NCBI GenBank assembly: GCA_029931535.1
Contig: JAQPZY010001688.1
Coordinates: 1,342,501 to 1,406,500 of the forward strand
Direction: 5' to 3'
Source: Margaritifera margaritifera
Lineage: Eukaryota; Mollusca; Bivalvia; Unionida; Margaritiferidae
Length of the DNA: 64,000 nt
Shown here: positions 14,248-26,593 of the stretch, piece after piece
How the letters are laid out: each line of letters begins with the position of its first letter
Numbering within the stretch: position 1 is the stretch's first letter
Position numbers and translations under genes: made by a program
The notes under the pieces: generated by a model
The model's input: only the letters and a program-made list of their open reading frames with translations
Database searches by the model: none
What the model was told of the DNA's origin: nothing

Positions 14248-15815
14248 TTGCAACACCATCCTGATAAAGAATTTGTGGACTATCTTATTAATGGTCTCTG
14301 CTATGGTTTTCATACGGGACTTTCTCATCAGCCTACTTCTTCATTCGAGTGTAAAAATTTGGTATCAGCAACATCACAACCTGATGTGGTTGACATATTA
14401 CTTGAGTATGAGCTCTCCAAGAATTACCTCATAGGCCCCTTTGAAAGTCCACCATTTCCTATATTCCGGATTAGCCCTCTGGGTGTAGTGCAAAGTAAAT
14501 ATTCTGGCAAGTAAAGACTTATTGTGGATCTGTCGGCACCTCACAGTTCACTCGAGCATGAAAATATCAATGCATTAATCAGCAAAGAAGATTTTTCTCT
14601 CTCGTACGTCAAAATAGATGATACTATTCACATTCTGTTACAGTTAGGAATAGGTGCTAATATGTGCAAGACTGATATTACTGATGCATTCAAGCTAATT
14701 CCCATACTGCCAGCATTGTGGCCTCTGTATGGTGTCAAGTGGAGGAATAAATGTTATTTCTACACCAAGTTAGTGTTTGGTAGTCGAAGTAGTCCTAAGA
14801 TTTTTGATACACTGTCCAGAGCGATTTCGTGGATAGCTCAACATAATTATGGCATATCACATTTCTTGCATTTACTGGATGATTTTTTTGTCCATTGATG
14901 ACCCGGACTTTCCAGCTGAAAGAACAATGGCACTAATCACATTGATATTCAATAAATTATCTATTCCAATTGCTCCCCACAAGACTCTGGGACCGTCACC
15001 AGTTATGGAATACTTGGGTATAATACTAGACTCTGAGGAAATGGAAGCTAGATTGCAACAAGATAAGCTGAGCAAATTAGCTACACTGATAAAAACTTTC
15101 CAGCAAAGGAAATCTTGCACGAAGAGGGAATTGCTGAGTCTTTTGGGCCATTTACATTATGCATGTCGGGTGATCTCCCCTGGTCGGTCTTTCACATCAT
15201 ACCTGATATCCTTGTCAACAACCATCACCGAATTGAATCATCATGTAAAATTGAATAGCGATTGTAGACTAGATCTAAAGATGTGGAGTGACTTTCTGGC
15301 TCAATGGAATGGAATTTCCTTTTTCTTGGACTCTTAATGTTACTATTGCTACAGATTTTGAGCTATTTACTGATACAACATCAACTCTCGGATTTGGGTT
15401 TTTTCTCCAAGGCAGATGGTTCCAAGGATCGTGGCCTGACAATTTGGACATATTAGGCACAGACAAGTTGTCTATGGCTCTTCTGGAAATCTACCCCATT
15501 GTAGTTGCAGCCCATCTATGGGGCCATATGTGGCAGAGAAAACGAATTTTGTTCCATTGTGACAATATCAGTACAGTTAAGATAATTATGAAACGCCGAT
15601 CCAAGTCTCCCATGATAATGAAATTGCTCAGGCGTTTAACTTGGATCTCAGCTCAATACTGTTGCGAAATTCTAGCAGAATACGTCCCAGGAAAAGATAA
15701 CCTTATTGCAGATGCTCTCTCTCGTTTTCAGATGGAAAAATTCTGGCATCTGGCTCCAACAGCAGAGAGAACTCCTCACCCATGCCCGGTCTTAGAGGAT
15801 CTGATACTCTACTAA
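14248..15815 (+). pseudogene. DIRS-like reverse transcriptase and RNase H, broken
   Basis: The RT fingers and palm are visible: SPLGVVQSKYSGK, then an in-frame TAA at 14512-14514, then RLIVDLSAPHSS, CKTDITDAFKLIPI and the catalytic HLLDDFF at about 14866-14889. The frame breaks in a run of seven T just after the catalytic motif and continues at 14849-15337 (VMEYLGIILDSEEMEA). It shifts again near 15330. RNase H follows with LFTDTTSTLGFGFF, LLEIYPIVVAA, HCDNISTV and a terminal VPGKDNLIADALSRF. The order RT-RNase H directly before the recombinase is diagnostic of DIRS-like elements. Confidence 0.85.
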
Positions 15816-15909
15816 ACAAAACTGTGGACCTGTTACTACAAGCAGCACATAGCCACGGACACAATCTGTCTATTTATCCGGTTGGAAAGCCTTCAGACAT
15901 TTCCTTGTA

Positions 15910-16602
15910 ATGTTGGGCCGCTGGGATCATAGGGGTGATCAACCTTCAGCACCCATTGATGAGGATGCCCTGGTTGATTTTGTGGCATATTGCTTCAAGA
16001 TTATGTGTACTTTGCTGAAAAAAGGTTTCTTTGGACCCTGGGTGGACGGTATGCTGCTTGCTGCATCTTCATTACCTTTCTTACGTTGTGGCGAATTTAC
16101 GGTAGCGTCAACCATGGAGATGGAATACTTGCGTATCAGTGACTTTATCATTGCTAGAGATAATTATAACATGACTTTAGTGTTGAGGGCGTCAAAGTCC
16201 GATCCATTCCGATATGGGGTGCAGATCAGACTTTTTCCAGTGCATAACGGTACTTGCTCCTTAAGGGCTATGAACTATTATCTAGCGATCCGTGGCAAGG
16301 TGGGCGGTCTTTGGCCTTCTGACCCCCTATTTACTACAGACGGTATTAATCCACTTTCTAGATCAGTGTTTCTGGAGAAGTTACATCTGCTCCTGCATGT
16401 ACTAGGCTATCCACAACGCCAATTCAATGGGCACTCCTTTCGGATAGGGGCTGCCACTGCATCAGCTAATGCAGGGATCGAGGACCACCTTATTAAAACG
16501 CTAGGCCGTTGGACTTCTGATTCCTATGTGCGTTATATCAGGACCTCGAATGATGCCATTCTACGTGCACAGCAGGCCATGTGTGTACCTACCCGTTCTT
16601 AG
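15910..16602 (+). CDS. Tyrosine recombinase (phage-integrase fold)
   Basis: The 230-codon frame is uninterrupted. It shows the catalytic set of tyrosine recombinases: R59 in PFLRCGEFT, H175-x-x-R178 in GHSFRIGAATASA and the GRWTSDSYVRYIR block with the nucleophile at Y206 or Y209. The enzyme would integrate the circular cDNA of the DIRS-like element. The first part of the domain may lie upstream in another frame, since related recombinases are longer. It is the only unbroken gene of the element, so it decayed less or by chance escaped frameshifts. Confidence 0.8.
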   Translation: MLGRWDHRGDQPSAPIDEDALVDFVAYCFKIMCTLLKKGFFGPWVDGMLLAASSLPFLRCGEFTVASTMEMEYLRISDFIIARDNYNMTLVLRASKSDPFRYGVQIRLFPVHNGTCSLRAMNYYLAIRGKVGGLWPSDPLFTTDGINPLSRSVFLEKLHLLLHVLGYPQRQFNGHSFRIGAATASANAGIEDHLIKTLGRWTSDSYVRYIRTSNDAILRAQQAMCVPTRS

Positions 16603-17503
16603 ATGAACTAGCGCTGTATGAGCAGTTTCATCTACTTGTTTTCTTGTATAGATTACATTTTGTTGAAGTATATGTGTTCTAATGTAGGTTAGTGTTTGTG
16701 TGTATCAGTGTATTCTTTCGGATGTGATCATTCAGATTCGTTACATGGGTTTATTTCTGGGAAAGGGGTAAGCAGATTCTGTTTATTGTGCCAAATATTT
16801 CATTGGGCTTTGGAATTCTACAGTTCTTTCTATGGAGTGAGATCATCAGATTCATGGTCACTGTGAGGTGGATTTCGCACCTGTAGTGTGTTCACCCCGT
16901 GTTCTATGGAACAGGATCATCAGAGTCGTTTGCACTTAGCGGCGTTTTAAGCACCAGGAGGGTGTGCACCCAGCGTTTACATACTGTTGTTTGTTTTATC
17001 TATTAGGCTTTAGTTCAGTCAGTTTACTGACGGTGCACGGCAAATCTGTTCTTGCATACCGACTTATTTATTGAACTACGTCAACGGTACGTGTCGCTGC
17101 CGAGTGGACTTTGGGCTATTTGTGAAAAACTTCATTGCAGGCATTGACCCCAAATGGGAAACAAGCAGTGAACATTGCAGTGCAGAACGTTCATGTTTGT
17201 ACTTGTTTAGTTCTTGCATTTATGACTTTCTTACAGAGTCCTGCATCACAGCACTGCTTACAATTGCTGTCACAATTATATATATACACTATATGGTATT
17301 GATTCAGGTTTCATGTTCCTAATTTGCTTATATTGTTTTTCATTTTAATGCTAATATTAACAGAACTGCGGGTACTTCTCATCCTATACATATCCGTTCC
17401 TTGGGGCTCTCCGCTGCATACTACTCCAGTTCCATTCTCGGCATGCAGCGTCGTTTGGGCATTCTGTCCCCAATCCACTCAACTTACAGACATAACAAGT
17501 TAT

Positions 17504-17691
17504 GGCGACTCTGCCTCAATACAGCGGCAATTCTGCCTTAACAGTTATGTCAGTCATACTGGCGAGTCCGCCTCAAACATCGGCAATTATGCCTTGACAA
17601 TTATCATTCAGTCATTCTGGCGATTCCGCCTCATAGATAGTGCATGTCGGCTATGACAATTCTGTCATTTAGTCGTACTGGCGATTCCGCC
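17504..17691 (+). repeat. Array of seven short hairpins at the 3' end of the DIRS-like element
   Basis: Small inverted repeats occur at 17504 (GGCGACTCTGCC), 17526 (GGCAATTCTGCC), 17561 (GGCGAGTCCGCC), 17582 (GGCAATTATGCC), 17619 and 17680 (GGCGATTCCGCC), and 17653 (ATGACAATTCTGTCAT). Arms change together (GGCG/CGCC, GGCA/TGCC, TGACA/TGTCA), so pairing is kept. A further weaker relative lies near 17929. Confidence 0.75.
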
Positions 17692-19793
17692 TCATAGATA
17701 CTGCATGCTTATCTACCATCTTACCACAACTAACCTCATACAGCGGAGGGTGAGACCCAAGGATTGCCAAAGATGTATACTTATGTACTGTTTAATAATT
17801 GTAGAGAGTGTTAATTAAAAGAATTTTGAGATTACTTCTCTATTAGTTCTTCTTATGCTATAATGTATCGTATACTCAGTTCACCTGTCATTCAGTCCAT
17901 CTAGCGGTACATGAGTATTGAGTGAATTGGCGATTTCAGCCATAGTCCACCTGTCCATCAATTTTATATAGAAAATAACTAGGGCTTTTTTTCAGTCAGA
18001 AAAGTCAGTCTATACATTTTACAATTGTGAATAAGTTGAAATTTTAATGTAGATTATTGGTTCATAATTATTTGATAAATTTGTAATTTGAATTAGTTTC
18101 TCTACTTTGCACACAGCACACAGCTTTTGTAATTGTCAATCTGCCTGCCAAATGCCATTTAAGCCCCAACTTACATGCAAGTGTCGCTTGTGTTAAAAAT
18201 GATACACTGAGGTCAAAAACAAAATAGCTCTATTTTCTGTATTCCATATGACCCTATTACCCTAGACATTTTTCTGACCACAAAAAAAAAAAAAAAAAAA
18301 TTCAAATAAATGGAATTCTGGATTTTCTGAATGATGTGATCAGCCTGGATTTTTTTTTTTTTTTTTTTTAGAGGTAACAGTATTTGACTTAATGCACATT
18401 AAATGCTTACTATTTTCACTGCCGTCATTCATGTCATTTCATGACAGAATTGTATTCCTATAACAGTTGCTTAACTAGAGTCATAAAGAGTTTCTTTCAG
18501 TCAAAAAAAAGTAACTGAAATGTTTAAAACGAGCTTGACATAAAAGATCCAAGTGATATTCTAGTATATGGAAAACTAAAGGCCCAACTTCAACCCATAA
18601 AGTGTTTGTATTGTTTTGTAGTACAAGATCACTCGGTGCTGAATTGTTTGAGAAAAAAAATGAAAATTGCACTCTCCTTTTAAAGTGCCTGTATTTTAAA
18701 CACTCTATATAATAGATACACAAACCTTGGGAAAAGTTCTGAACTTTTATTATAAGCATAACTTCATCATATTTGCACTTTTAGGCAGGGTTGTTTGATT
18801 CAAATCAGGTGATTTAAATCCTGATTAAAATCGCTTAAAAATATCAACAATGATGATTTTGTGACCTAAATCACTTGTAAATAGAATCAGAATGTCTTAC
18901 ATTCAAAAGGCGAGTCTAAATAATCACATGTTGGATCTGCTCAAGTAATTGTAATTGTGTGTTTGAACATTAAATTATCAAAACATTCAAAATGTAAGTC
19001 TAATTTCTATATAAACACATGTAGAATGATTGCAGGTGCAAGTACTGGTAAAATTACAAATAACCTTTGTATTTCGTATATATTTTTGTATAGTTCAGAT
19101 ATGTAAAAACATACTCCGTCAGTGTTGCACATTGAGAACAGGCTCGTGGGTTTTCGGCATTTTGTTTTTGTCCTATATCCCCCAAATCTTGGCACTGGGC
19201 ACACTTTTCATCAGAACAAAATTGAAAAATACGCCTACAACTTTTCATTAATAGATGTCATAGAGTATCTATTTTAAAACGATGTATCTAGCAGTGAAAA
19301 CTTTCAAGGTTTGTGGTAGTCGGCCCCAGTTGCAATGTAAAGTGTATGACGGCTGTTAGTGTAATCTATCTTTGAGGTTGAAATAATGACAAAAAGAGAC
19401 TAAATTTATGCAAATACTCAATTTGTCATTTAATTAATGGATGCTTAGTTTGGAAAACAAAATAATTAAAAAACATTGGTATTTATTATAAGTGCTGATA
19501 GATAATGAGTATACACTCAAGTTAAACGAGAGCAAATTCGGGAACGGAAAATTCCATGGTGCAGCTCATTTCAGGTTAACCAGATATTCAAACATGCTAA
19601 TTTCTTTTATGAATTACTTGAGCACATGATAAACTTTTATTGCAATAATGTAAGTGTCCATGGAAAATATGATAGTACAGTGCAGACCACAAAGTTAAGG
19701 TGGCAAAACTGCAGAAGCAAATAAGATTATCTCATTTTTATAACACTATTAGTGCATTATGTACTATTATTTTGCTTTGTCCCCTTGACATGT

Positions 19794-19826
19794 TGTGTCC
19801 CCCAAATTTGGAGGGTGGGGGACACA
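19794..19826. repeat. Short perfect hairpin
   Basis: TGTGTCCCCC and its exact complement GGGGGACACA flank a 13-nt loop. This may be the tip of a palindromic repeat. Confidence 0.6.
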
Positions 19827-20921
19827 GTGTCCCCTGCTTAGCACAAAGGCATGATAATCAGTACCTTGCTGGCAGTTTTTAGGTTATATTTATGACAGGT
19901 TTCACAAAACTTGCCATGCAAGCATTTATTAACAAGATTGGATCAATTACAGCAACAAGCTGTAAAGAACAAAGCCATTCGAGTGATGCTAGAACTTTTT
20001 GGTTGTGTGTTTAATAAGATCTCCATTTTCATGTTTATAAGCATTCAGTTAAATTTTAAATACAAATTTGCCTCTTTCTTTGACTTGAAATTCTGAAGCA
20101 TTTACAATGTTTTCTGTCTATGCAGCAACTTTCCAAAATGTACACAATAATCAGTGCATGAAATAGATAAGTAGAGCGACAGTGTCGGTAGATCAGTGCT
20201 AGATTTATGATTTAAACAATTGACATATGACAATATTTGTAAGGTGCCAAAAAGTGTCCAAGGTTGCAAACATCCAGGGGGTCAAAATAATCAAAATGGA
20301 CCTGAATGGATGCGAGTCACAAGAAAACTTTTTCATCCGAATGCATTATTAATACATTTTAAATTCTAAAAGAAATAAAATTGTGTCACAAGAGTCTCAT
20401 GTTTTTTTTTTTCTTCTTTTCCTCATTTCCAATGCAATGCTGAAATTTTACGTCGATTTTCTGAATAGCAACTAGTAGTATATTGGTATCACTCTATGAT
20501 AGTCTGCAATACCCGTTTTCAGAACACAGCTTCTCTGCCATGTGCTGCAGTATGTTTTTATCTCTACTAGTCATATACAACCAGAGATTATGGGATGGCT
20601 TTTTGTCCGTCATCCATCTGTCTGTTAGCACGTTTGTTATCACTACGCCTAAACTATTAGGATTACCATGAAAAGTTACATGAAACTTGACACACATTCA
20701 TCCCAAAGACGAGCTGGTCCTAAATGAAAAGTGTGCCTCTCGGACATCCAGTATCACCACCACAGCCATCTTCATATCCCAGTTTACACTGAATTGTAAA
20801 CCAAATCTAATGTCTTCTTTCAAATGACCCAAAAGTTGAATATTTTGTCCTTTTTAATGCTCTCTCTTGACATTTTGGTAATTACACATCCTTTTCCCCA
20901 GTCCTGTGAATAACCATATAT

Positions 20922-21043
20922 ATTGATGTGGGATAGGGAAATTCCACCATCGGGCTCATAATTCATCAGAAAGAACTGGGCAAAGTCTCATTCATGCCCA
21001 CGAATTATGACACCTTGTTGGGATTTCCTTATCCCACATCAAT
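20922..21043. repeat. Long imperfect hairpin, MITE-like
   Basis: ATTGATGTGGGATAGGGAAA at the left is complementary, with about two mismatches, to the right end around 21024-21043. Inside, CATAATTC pairs with GAATTATG and TGGGCA with TGCCCA, so almost all of the ~122 bp can fold into one long stem. No coding capacity. Confidence 0.75.
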
Positions 21044-21777
21044 GCATTTGATAAATTCTATTAGAAGTCCTAAATACATTAAAGTCACAGCATGGTCATT
21101 GTACCTTTAACTCGCTGCACCAACGCTATGATTATTTGTGGCATTCCAAGGTGAGCAAAGAACCATTTCAGGAAAATTCATCTCGATGTGTGATTTTGAC
21201 CAACATCCAAATAATTATGGTTTCAAATTATGATATTTCATTATTTGCCATGATTTTTGCAAAAGTATGAACAAACAAAAATAACAACAAACCAACAAAC
21301 ATTGATGTTAGCATCCAGAAGGATGTGAATTAGTAATGCGAGGCAATAGGGAGGAATTTTGTCGAGAGAAAACATAATGTGCACCAATATGCGTATTTCT
21401 GTTGACCACTATGGACAATTTTGTGGGGAAAAAGTAATTTCAGGATGGTATATGTTGTTTAGCATATCTTAATACTACTAATCACTTATAAACTATTGTC
21501 CCAAATAATGTCTAATTTTCCAGCCAATATCCAAATTATGACAACCTCATGAGATAGAGCCAAGCAGTTGTTCTCGAGACGTGTTTGATTTAAATTGTCC
21601 AGAAAGTCTTTGGGATATGAGATGTCCCAAGAATATTTTTACTTCCCATTTATAAGGGTTGAATATTCTGGATATTTGAAGGAGAGATTAGATTTTCAAA
21701 AGTCTGGTGCACAAGTTTTCATAAAAAATGCGCCTTCCCATAATCCATGATCTCAGCGTACGACCCAACAACTACGG

Positions 21778-21892
<115 letters not shown>

Positions 21893-22599
21893 TGACGGCA
21901 ATACAAGGAAAACCCAACGCTTGTGCATTTTTAAAATAATAAAACTTTACTTCTCATCGATATTATCAAAATCAGTATAGAAAAAAAAAACAGAAAAAAT
22001 AATGCATATCCGCCAGTGGAAGAGTTTTTTCTTCGTGATTGTTTAAATGTGTCAACCATATATGGCGTCCAATGAGGGTGTTTGGATACTCAGCGAATGG
22101 GGTACAAAAATAGTACACTCTTCACTCCGTGGTTTGAAGAAATTTACTTGCATAATTGTTACTCAGCTCGGCCAGTCTTAACGATCATGAATCATCATGA
22201 CAGCCACACAAGCTTTATCTGTAATTACGTTTGCACGAAAAAAAAACACATTGATTGATTGAGGTTTTAAGGTGCACCAGCACTGTAAAGCTATATAGCG
22301 CCGTAAAAAGGTTAGATGATATACAATTTATGCACGAGAAGTGGTTCACGATCTACGTGCGATAAAAGTACAAAAACAAAACAAAACAATGAGGTGGTGA
22401 AAGTAATATATGAAGGTTCCCGATTAAAGGGGAATGTAAATAGTATGTATAAAGGGTAACTGGATCATAAAATATATTTAGGGTGATTGACAATACACAT
22501 GTTGGTAAAAACTACCAGAAGTAGGCTGTACAAGAATTATATTTTAGAATAAATATTAACTTTCTTTAAGAAATTTAACATACAAGCCACATTTACTGT

Positions 22600-23048
22600 A
22601 TCAAAAAGCTCCTTCGTGTGTTAAACATAGCAGTAACGACCGCGTATAGGTTGGAGATCTAAACAATCTATCAGAAAGTGCTTCACAGTAAACGGTTCGT
22701 TTCAGGATATGCACTCGGGTGGGTCTTCACCCTTTAATATGTACGAGTGAGTTATGCTAGTATGACCAATTCTAATTCGTGCAATGATTATCGCGTCATT
22801 TTATAGGAAGAAGGCCATTCGCCTAAAGAGGGTTTGACCACATGGAGTTTGTTATTAACAGCATCATTCCACGATGCCTGCCACTTATTAAATAAGTTTT
22901 TTATGCTAGGTGTAAAATTAGTGTATGGCATTTTAAAATCAGATGGTTGTAGGGATAGGGCTATTTTGGCTTCGCGGTCTGCTCTTTCATTAACTTTATA
23001 CCGACATGACTGGGTAACCAACAGTATATTATATTTTGAGAGTAACAC
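22600..23048 (-). pseudogene. LINE ORF2 C-terminal tail
   Basis: Minus-strand coding at 22788-23048 shows ERADREAKIALSLQPSDFK, then WQASWNDAVNNKLHVVKP. Homology to 2658-3035 continues across a break down to about 22600. The ERAD at its start is the end of RNase H in a shifted frame, which explains the missing motif in the neighbouring frame. Confidence 0.75.
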
Positions 23049-23540
23049 AGTTCGGTATGTTTAATGAGAATGTAAGTCAATAATGGGTTTTCCAACTTCC
23101 TACTGTGGAGTGACTTAAGTACTAATAGTGAATCGGAGAAGATAATAGAGTTTAAATTAATTTTTAGTTTCAATATATTTCAGGTCAAGATCTACTGTCC
23201 CGATTTCTGCTGAAAATATCGATGAGCTATCTGGTAAACGAAGCTCTGCAGTGTGATTTCCGCTAACGAAGGCTGCAGCTGCCTTTTCACCATCCTTTGA
23301 GCCGTCAGTATAGATTCTTGTGTAGTCCTTAAATTGGGAGAGCAGTTCCTTACAAGAGTTACACAAAATGGAAGGATTTATCCCCGATTTGTTTCCTTCA
23401 TGCAGTGTAACAAGTACTTTGGGTTGTTTCAGAAGCCAAGGAGGTGTTACAGAAACAGAGGTCTTTTGAAAGGTCAATTTTTGTATTGTCAAGGCTGGAA
23501 GATATCCTAATACTAAAGGTAGGAATGACGTTTGGTTCAT
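22961..23540 (-). pseudogene. LINE RNase H domain, split
   Basis: Minus-strand frames 23157-23540 and 22961-23173 together carry RIYTDGSKDGEKAAAAF (first Asp), SIFSAEIGTVDLD (Glu), IFSDSLLVLKSL (Asp) and CWLPSHVGIK. The usual final GNERAD is altered to LMKEQTAK by a local shift. A stop and frame change at about 23157-23173 divide the domain. RNase H removes the RNA template during target-primed reverse transcription. Confidence 0.8.
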
Positions 23541-24228
23541 TTGCGTACAAAGTTCTGTAGTTGCATTGGAAAACAGACATAAAAGCAGGGTTTAAAGGGT
23601 TGGATCTTAACTTTAGGGCATAGTGTAAAGATAATGATTCTCTGCAATGTGATAAGAGGTGGCTCATTCGCTTCAGCCAAAAGACTTTCAACTGGAGATG
23701 TCCTAAACGCTTGGGTCAAGCATTTTTACATACGACTTTCTGGATGGACCATAAAGAACGCATCCCTAGTCCAGTTTGGATCTAATGAAGGTCCTATATA
23801 GGTTAAGAACAACTTTTCGATCAGCACCCCAGTCAGTGTGCGCTACTACTTTGAGTAAATTAAGGGCTTTCAAGCATTTAGCTTTCAACTGCTTAATGTG
23901 TGGAATGAAGGTGGGTTTTCTGTCGGAAGACAATACCTAAAAACTTTGTTTCCTCAACGACCGGTATAGATGCTGTCTAACCTGACTTTAGGATCATCAT
24001 GTTGTCTTCGTAGCTGACAGAAATGCATACATGCTGTTTTTGATTTTGAGAATTTAAAGCCATTACCAGTTGCCCAAGCTTGAATTTATATTTTGTTGCA
24101 ATTGTCTTTCAATTGATTGCATATGTTTCGATCGATAGCATATTAGAAAATCATCAATCGATACCAGAAGCCAAACACTTGATGTTGTTAATTTTGATGT
24201 TAAAAAGCGTAACTGATAGAATGCTGCC

Positions 24229-24839
24229 CTAAGGCACACCCATTTCTTGTTCGTACAAATCAGAGAGGGCGGAGCCTACTTGAATTTTGAAATCTCTATC
24301 TGAAAGAAAGTTTGATATAAAAGTGGGTAGACGGCCTTTTCGACCCAGATCGTGCAGGTCATTCATTGTTCCGTACTTCCATGTTGTATCACAGGCCTTT
24401 TCCAAGTCGAAGAAAACAACTACTAAATGTTCTTTCTTGATAAAAGCATCGCGAAGGAATGTTTCAAGTCTAACCAGATGATCGTTGGTACTACGACCAT
24501 ATCGGAAGCCACTTTGGAAATGAGATATTAAATTGTCGACTCCAAATACCAAACGAGCCTTGCGTTGATCATTCGTTCCATCGTTTTACTGATACAGCTC
24601 GTCAAAGCAATGGCACGGTAGCTCATAGGATATGTGCTGTCCATACCTGATTTAAGAACAGGTATTACCGTGGCCTCTTTCCAAGATTTTGGCACATTAC
24701 CTGTGGTCCATACGTCATTGAAAATTTCCAAAAGAGTGATTAGGGAGGGTTCCGGTAGGTGTTTCAGAAATTGGTAATGTATCTCGTCAGGCACGGTGGA
24801 TGTGTCATGGACATTGTTTAAAAGGTCCATAAGTTCCAA
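24229..24839 (-). pseudogene. LINE reverse transcriptase fragment
   Basis: Two overlapping minus-strand frames (24528-24839 and 24229-24552) cover the RT fingers and palm. Motifs include VPKSWKEATVIPVLKSG, YRAIALTSCISKTMERMINA, HFQSGFRYGRSTNDHLVRLE and VVVFFDLEKACDTTWK, which has the first catalytic Asp. A one-base shift separates the frames near 24530-24552. The second catalytic motif is seen beyond a break as VSIDDFLICYRS at about 24125-24165, a variant of the usual F/Y-A-D-D. The domain would copy element RNA at a nicked target. Confidence 0.85.
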
Positions 24840-25540
24840 TAATGAAAACGGTTGATTATACCTTTCTGAACTATTGGTTGTGAATTTTAAATGTCTTTTC
24901 TTTTTTATCTTTCAGCTTTCGAAAATCTGCTGAATAATTTGACCATGATGAATTTTTTGAAAAACTATCAGCAAGTACATTTGCTATATCATGTTTGGAA
25001 TTGAAGATTTTATTATTTACTTTTCAATGTAGGAGAGAGTTTTTCCTTTACCATTTCTTTTGCGGATCGTATCCCATATTTTCTTTATAGAAGAACGATA
25101 GTTTAAAGTAGAAACTTAGTTTTTCCACGAGTTTCTCCTACATTCTCTAATTGCGCGGCGAGGAATATGCGGTGCCTACTTAAATTTTCGGCCGTTGGGC
25201 AATTCTTAAATTTTCTCAATTCTTCTCGGCGTTGTCAAATGGTCTCTTTACAATCTTAAGTGAACCATGTTGTTTTTTTTTTTGTTTTACACAGACAATG
25301 CCCTGGCATGAAAATTGGATTATTTACTTTTACAAGGTTTCAAGGTTGATAGATAATACTTTTAATTACTCTGACACACTCTGGATCTTTTGAAAGTTTG
25401 AAATCAAAAGCCATAAAACTGTTCAATGAATTTGTAGAACTTGTCTTAGGAGCAAAATATTTTGGGCAATTGGTTGGTTAATATTTCATCATTACACCAG
25501 CATGTCGAAATATCACTGTTTGGGTCATAGCAGTATGTTT

Positions 25541-26593
25541 ATACTTGCTTACTAATTGTACTAATAAGATCATTTATTATATACTTTAGTATGAAATATA
25601 TAAACTTATTGGCGAAATAATTTTCATATTTTTTCATTCCTATATTTTCACATGTGAAAATATTAGATTTCCCATCATGCCATGCGACGCTGGATTGTGT
25701 CTGCCTACAGAAGTTGTACCTGCAGCAACAAAAACGAGCACTTGATGAGCTAGAACAAATAAACAGAAACTGCACTACATTTCAGACATGGAAATTAATT
25801 TTTGCTGACGAAATTTGAGTCAACGCTGTTCGCGTCTCTTAAGTTATTTCCCCTTACTTTCTTGACAACAATGATAAACCCGCTGTGATGCATTGATGAA
25901 TCGGACTTCCTTTCTGGTCAAATATGATAAAATAGTTTACAAAATGTCAAAAATATTATTTACTGCAACAGATTAGGTCTATTCAATCATACCGATATCT
26001 TAAGTCACTGATATTTATATGACCAGCGTATGATAGGAGAATTTACAAAAAAGGGGTGGGTGGGCGGTGGAGTGTGGTGCTGCATAGGGAGTTTAATATT
26101 CTAAGCTTCAGTTCTGGAGAAACTTTGGTATATAACAAAAAGAAAATCGTCTTTCCTGTGTTAATACCGGATATATTTCGCCACGAGTTAAAATATATCG
26201 TTTTTGATACCACACGATGAAATATATCCGGTATTAACGTAGGAAAAGAAAATATCCTCTATTTATAAATAATCTCCTGATGTAGGCATTGGTGTATATC
26301 CCTCTCAAAGTTAGCTGCAGGTGGTTTATATTTTAATCGTATCTCTGACAATTTGAGTATTGGTTGTGACCTTTGAAATACCGCAAATATTTGAATGAAA
26401 CTTTTCCCTTAAAAATTTAACTGTCCTGAATGAACGTGTTCCACATCATATCTGAGCTCATATTTCAAAGGTCCTGGAAAATGTGAAATTCCCAACCATT
26501 TTCATTCTAGGACCTTAGTTTGTAAAAAAAAAAAAAATATTGTTTTTTTTTGGGGGGGGGAGGGGGGCGGAAACTTCTAGCTTGGATGTTTTA
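25541..26593. other. Non-coding stretch
   Basis: No gene recognised. It holds an inverted repeat at 26151-26246 and, at 26525-26570, adjacent poly-A, poly-T and poly-G runs. Confidence 0.5.
26151..26246. repeat. Inverted repeat with ~29-bp arms
   Basis: Arms around TTAATACCGGATATATTTC (left) and GAAATATATCCGGTATTAA (right) are complementary with about two mismatches and a ~38-nt loop. Probably a small non-autonomous element. Confidence 0.75.

Larger units (their letters stand above)
12100..17770 (+). mobile_element. DIRS/Ngaro-like tyrosine-recombinase retrotransposon
   Basis: In order on the plus strand are a gag-like region with Cys/His clusters, a reverse transcriptase with LDDF, an RNase H and a tyrosine recombinase. 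This is the DIRS-order gene set, which integrates by recombinase instead of a DDE integrase. Recognisable LTRs are absent, as expected. The 5' boundary near 12100 and the 3' boundary near 17770 are estimates, and I could not resolve the split direct repeats that DIRS/Ngaro elements carry. A ~60-bp unit is duplicated in the leader at 12420-12533. The copy is inactive because gag and pol are broken. Confidence 0.85.
22248..25540 (-). mobile_element. LINE (I/Jockey-like with RNase H), copy 2
   Basis: Read on the minus strand, it contains the end of an endonuclease-to-RT linker (about 24840-25540), reverse transcriptase, RNase H, a C-terminal Cys tail and a 3' UTR. It ends in the GGCGCTATATAGC motif and a (CAAT)n tail at 22248-22261. 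The 5' part, with ORF1 and most of the endonuclease, is missing. Numerous stops and frameshifts make it inactive. The same family is nested at 2311-3300. RNase H and a short tetranucleotide tail point to the I superfamily; the exact clade is not resolvable by eye. Confidence 0.85.

Noticed and set aside
18781..18860. Possible hAT-like MITE starting CAGGGTTGTTTGATTC
   Set aside because: No matching opposite end or target duplication was found within a few hundred bases.
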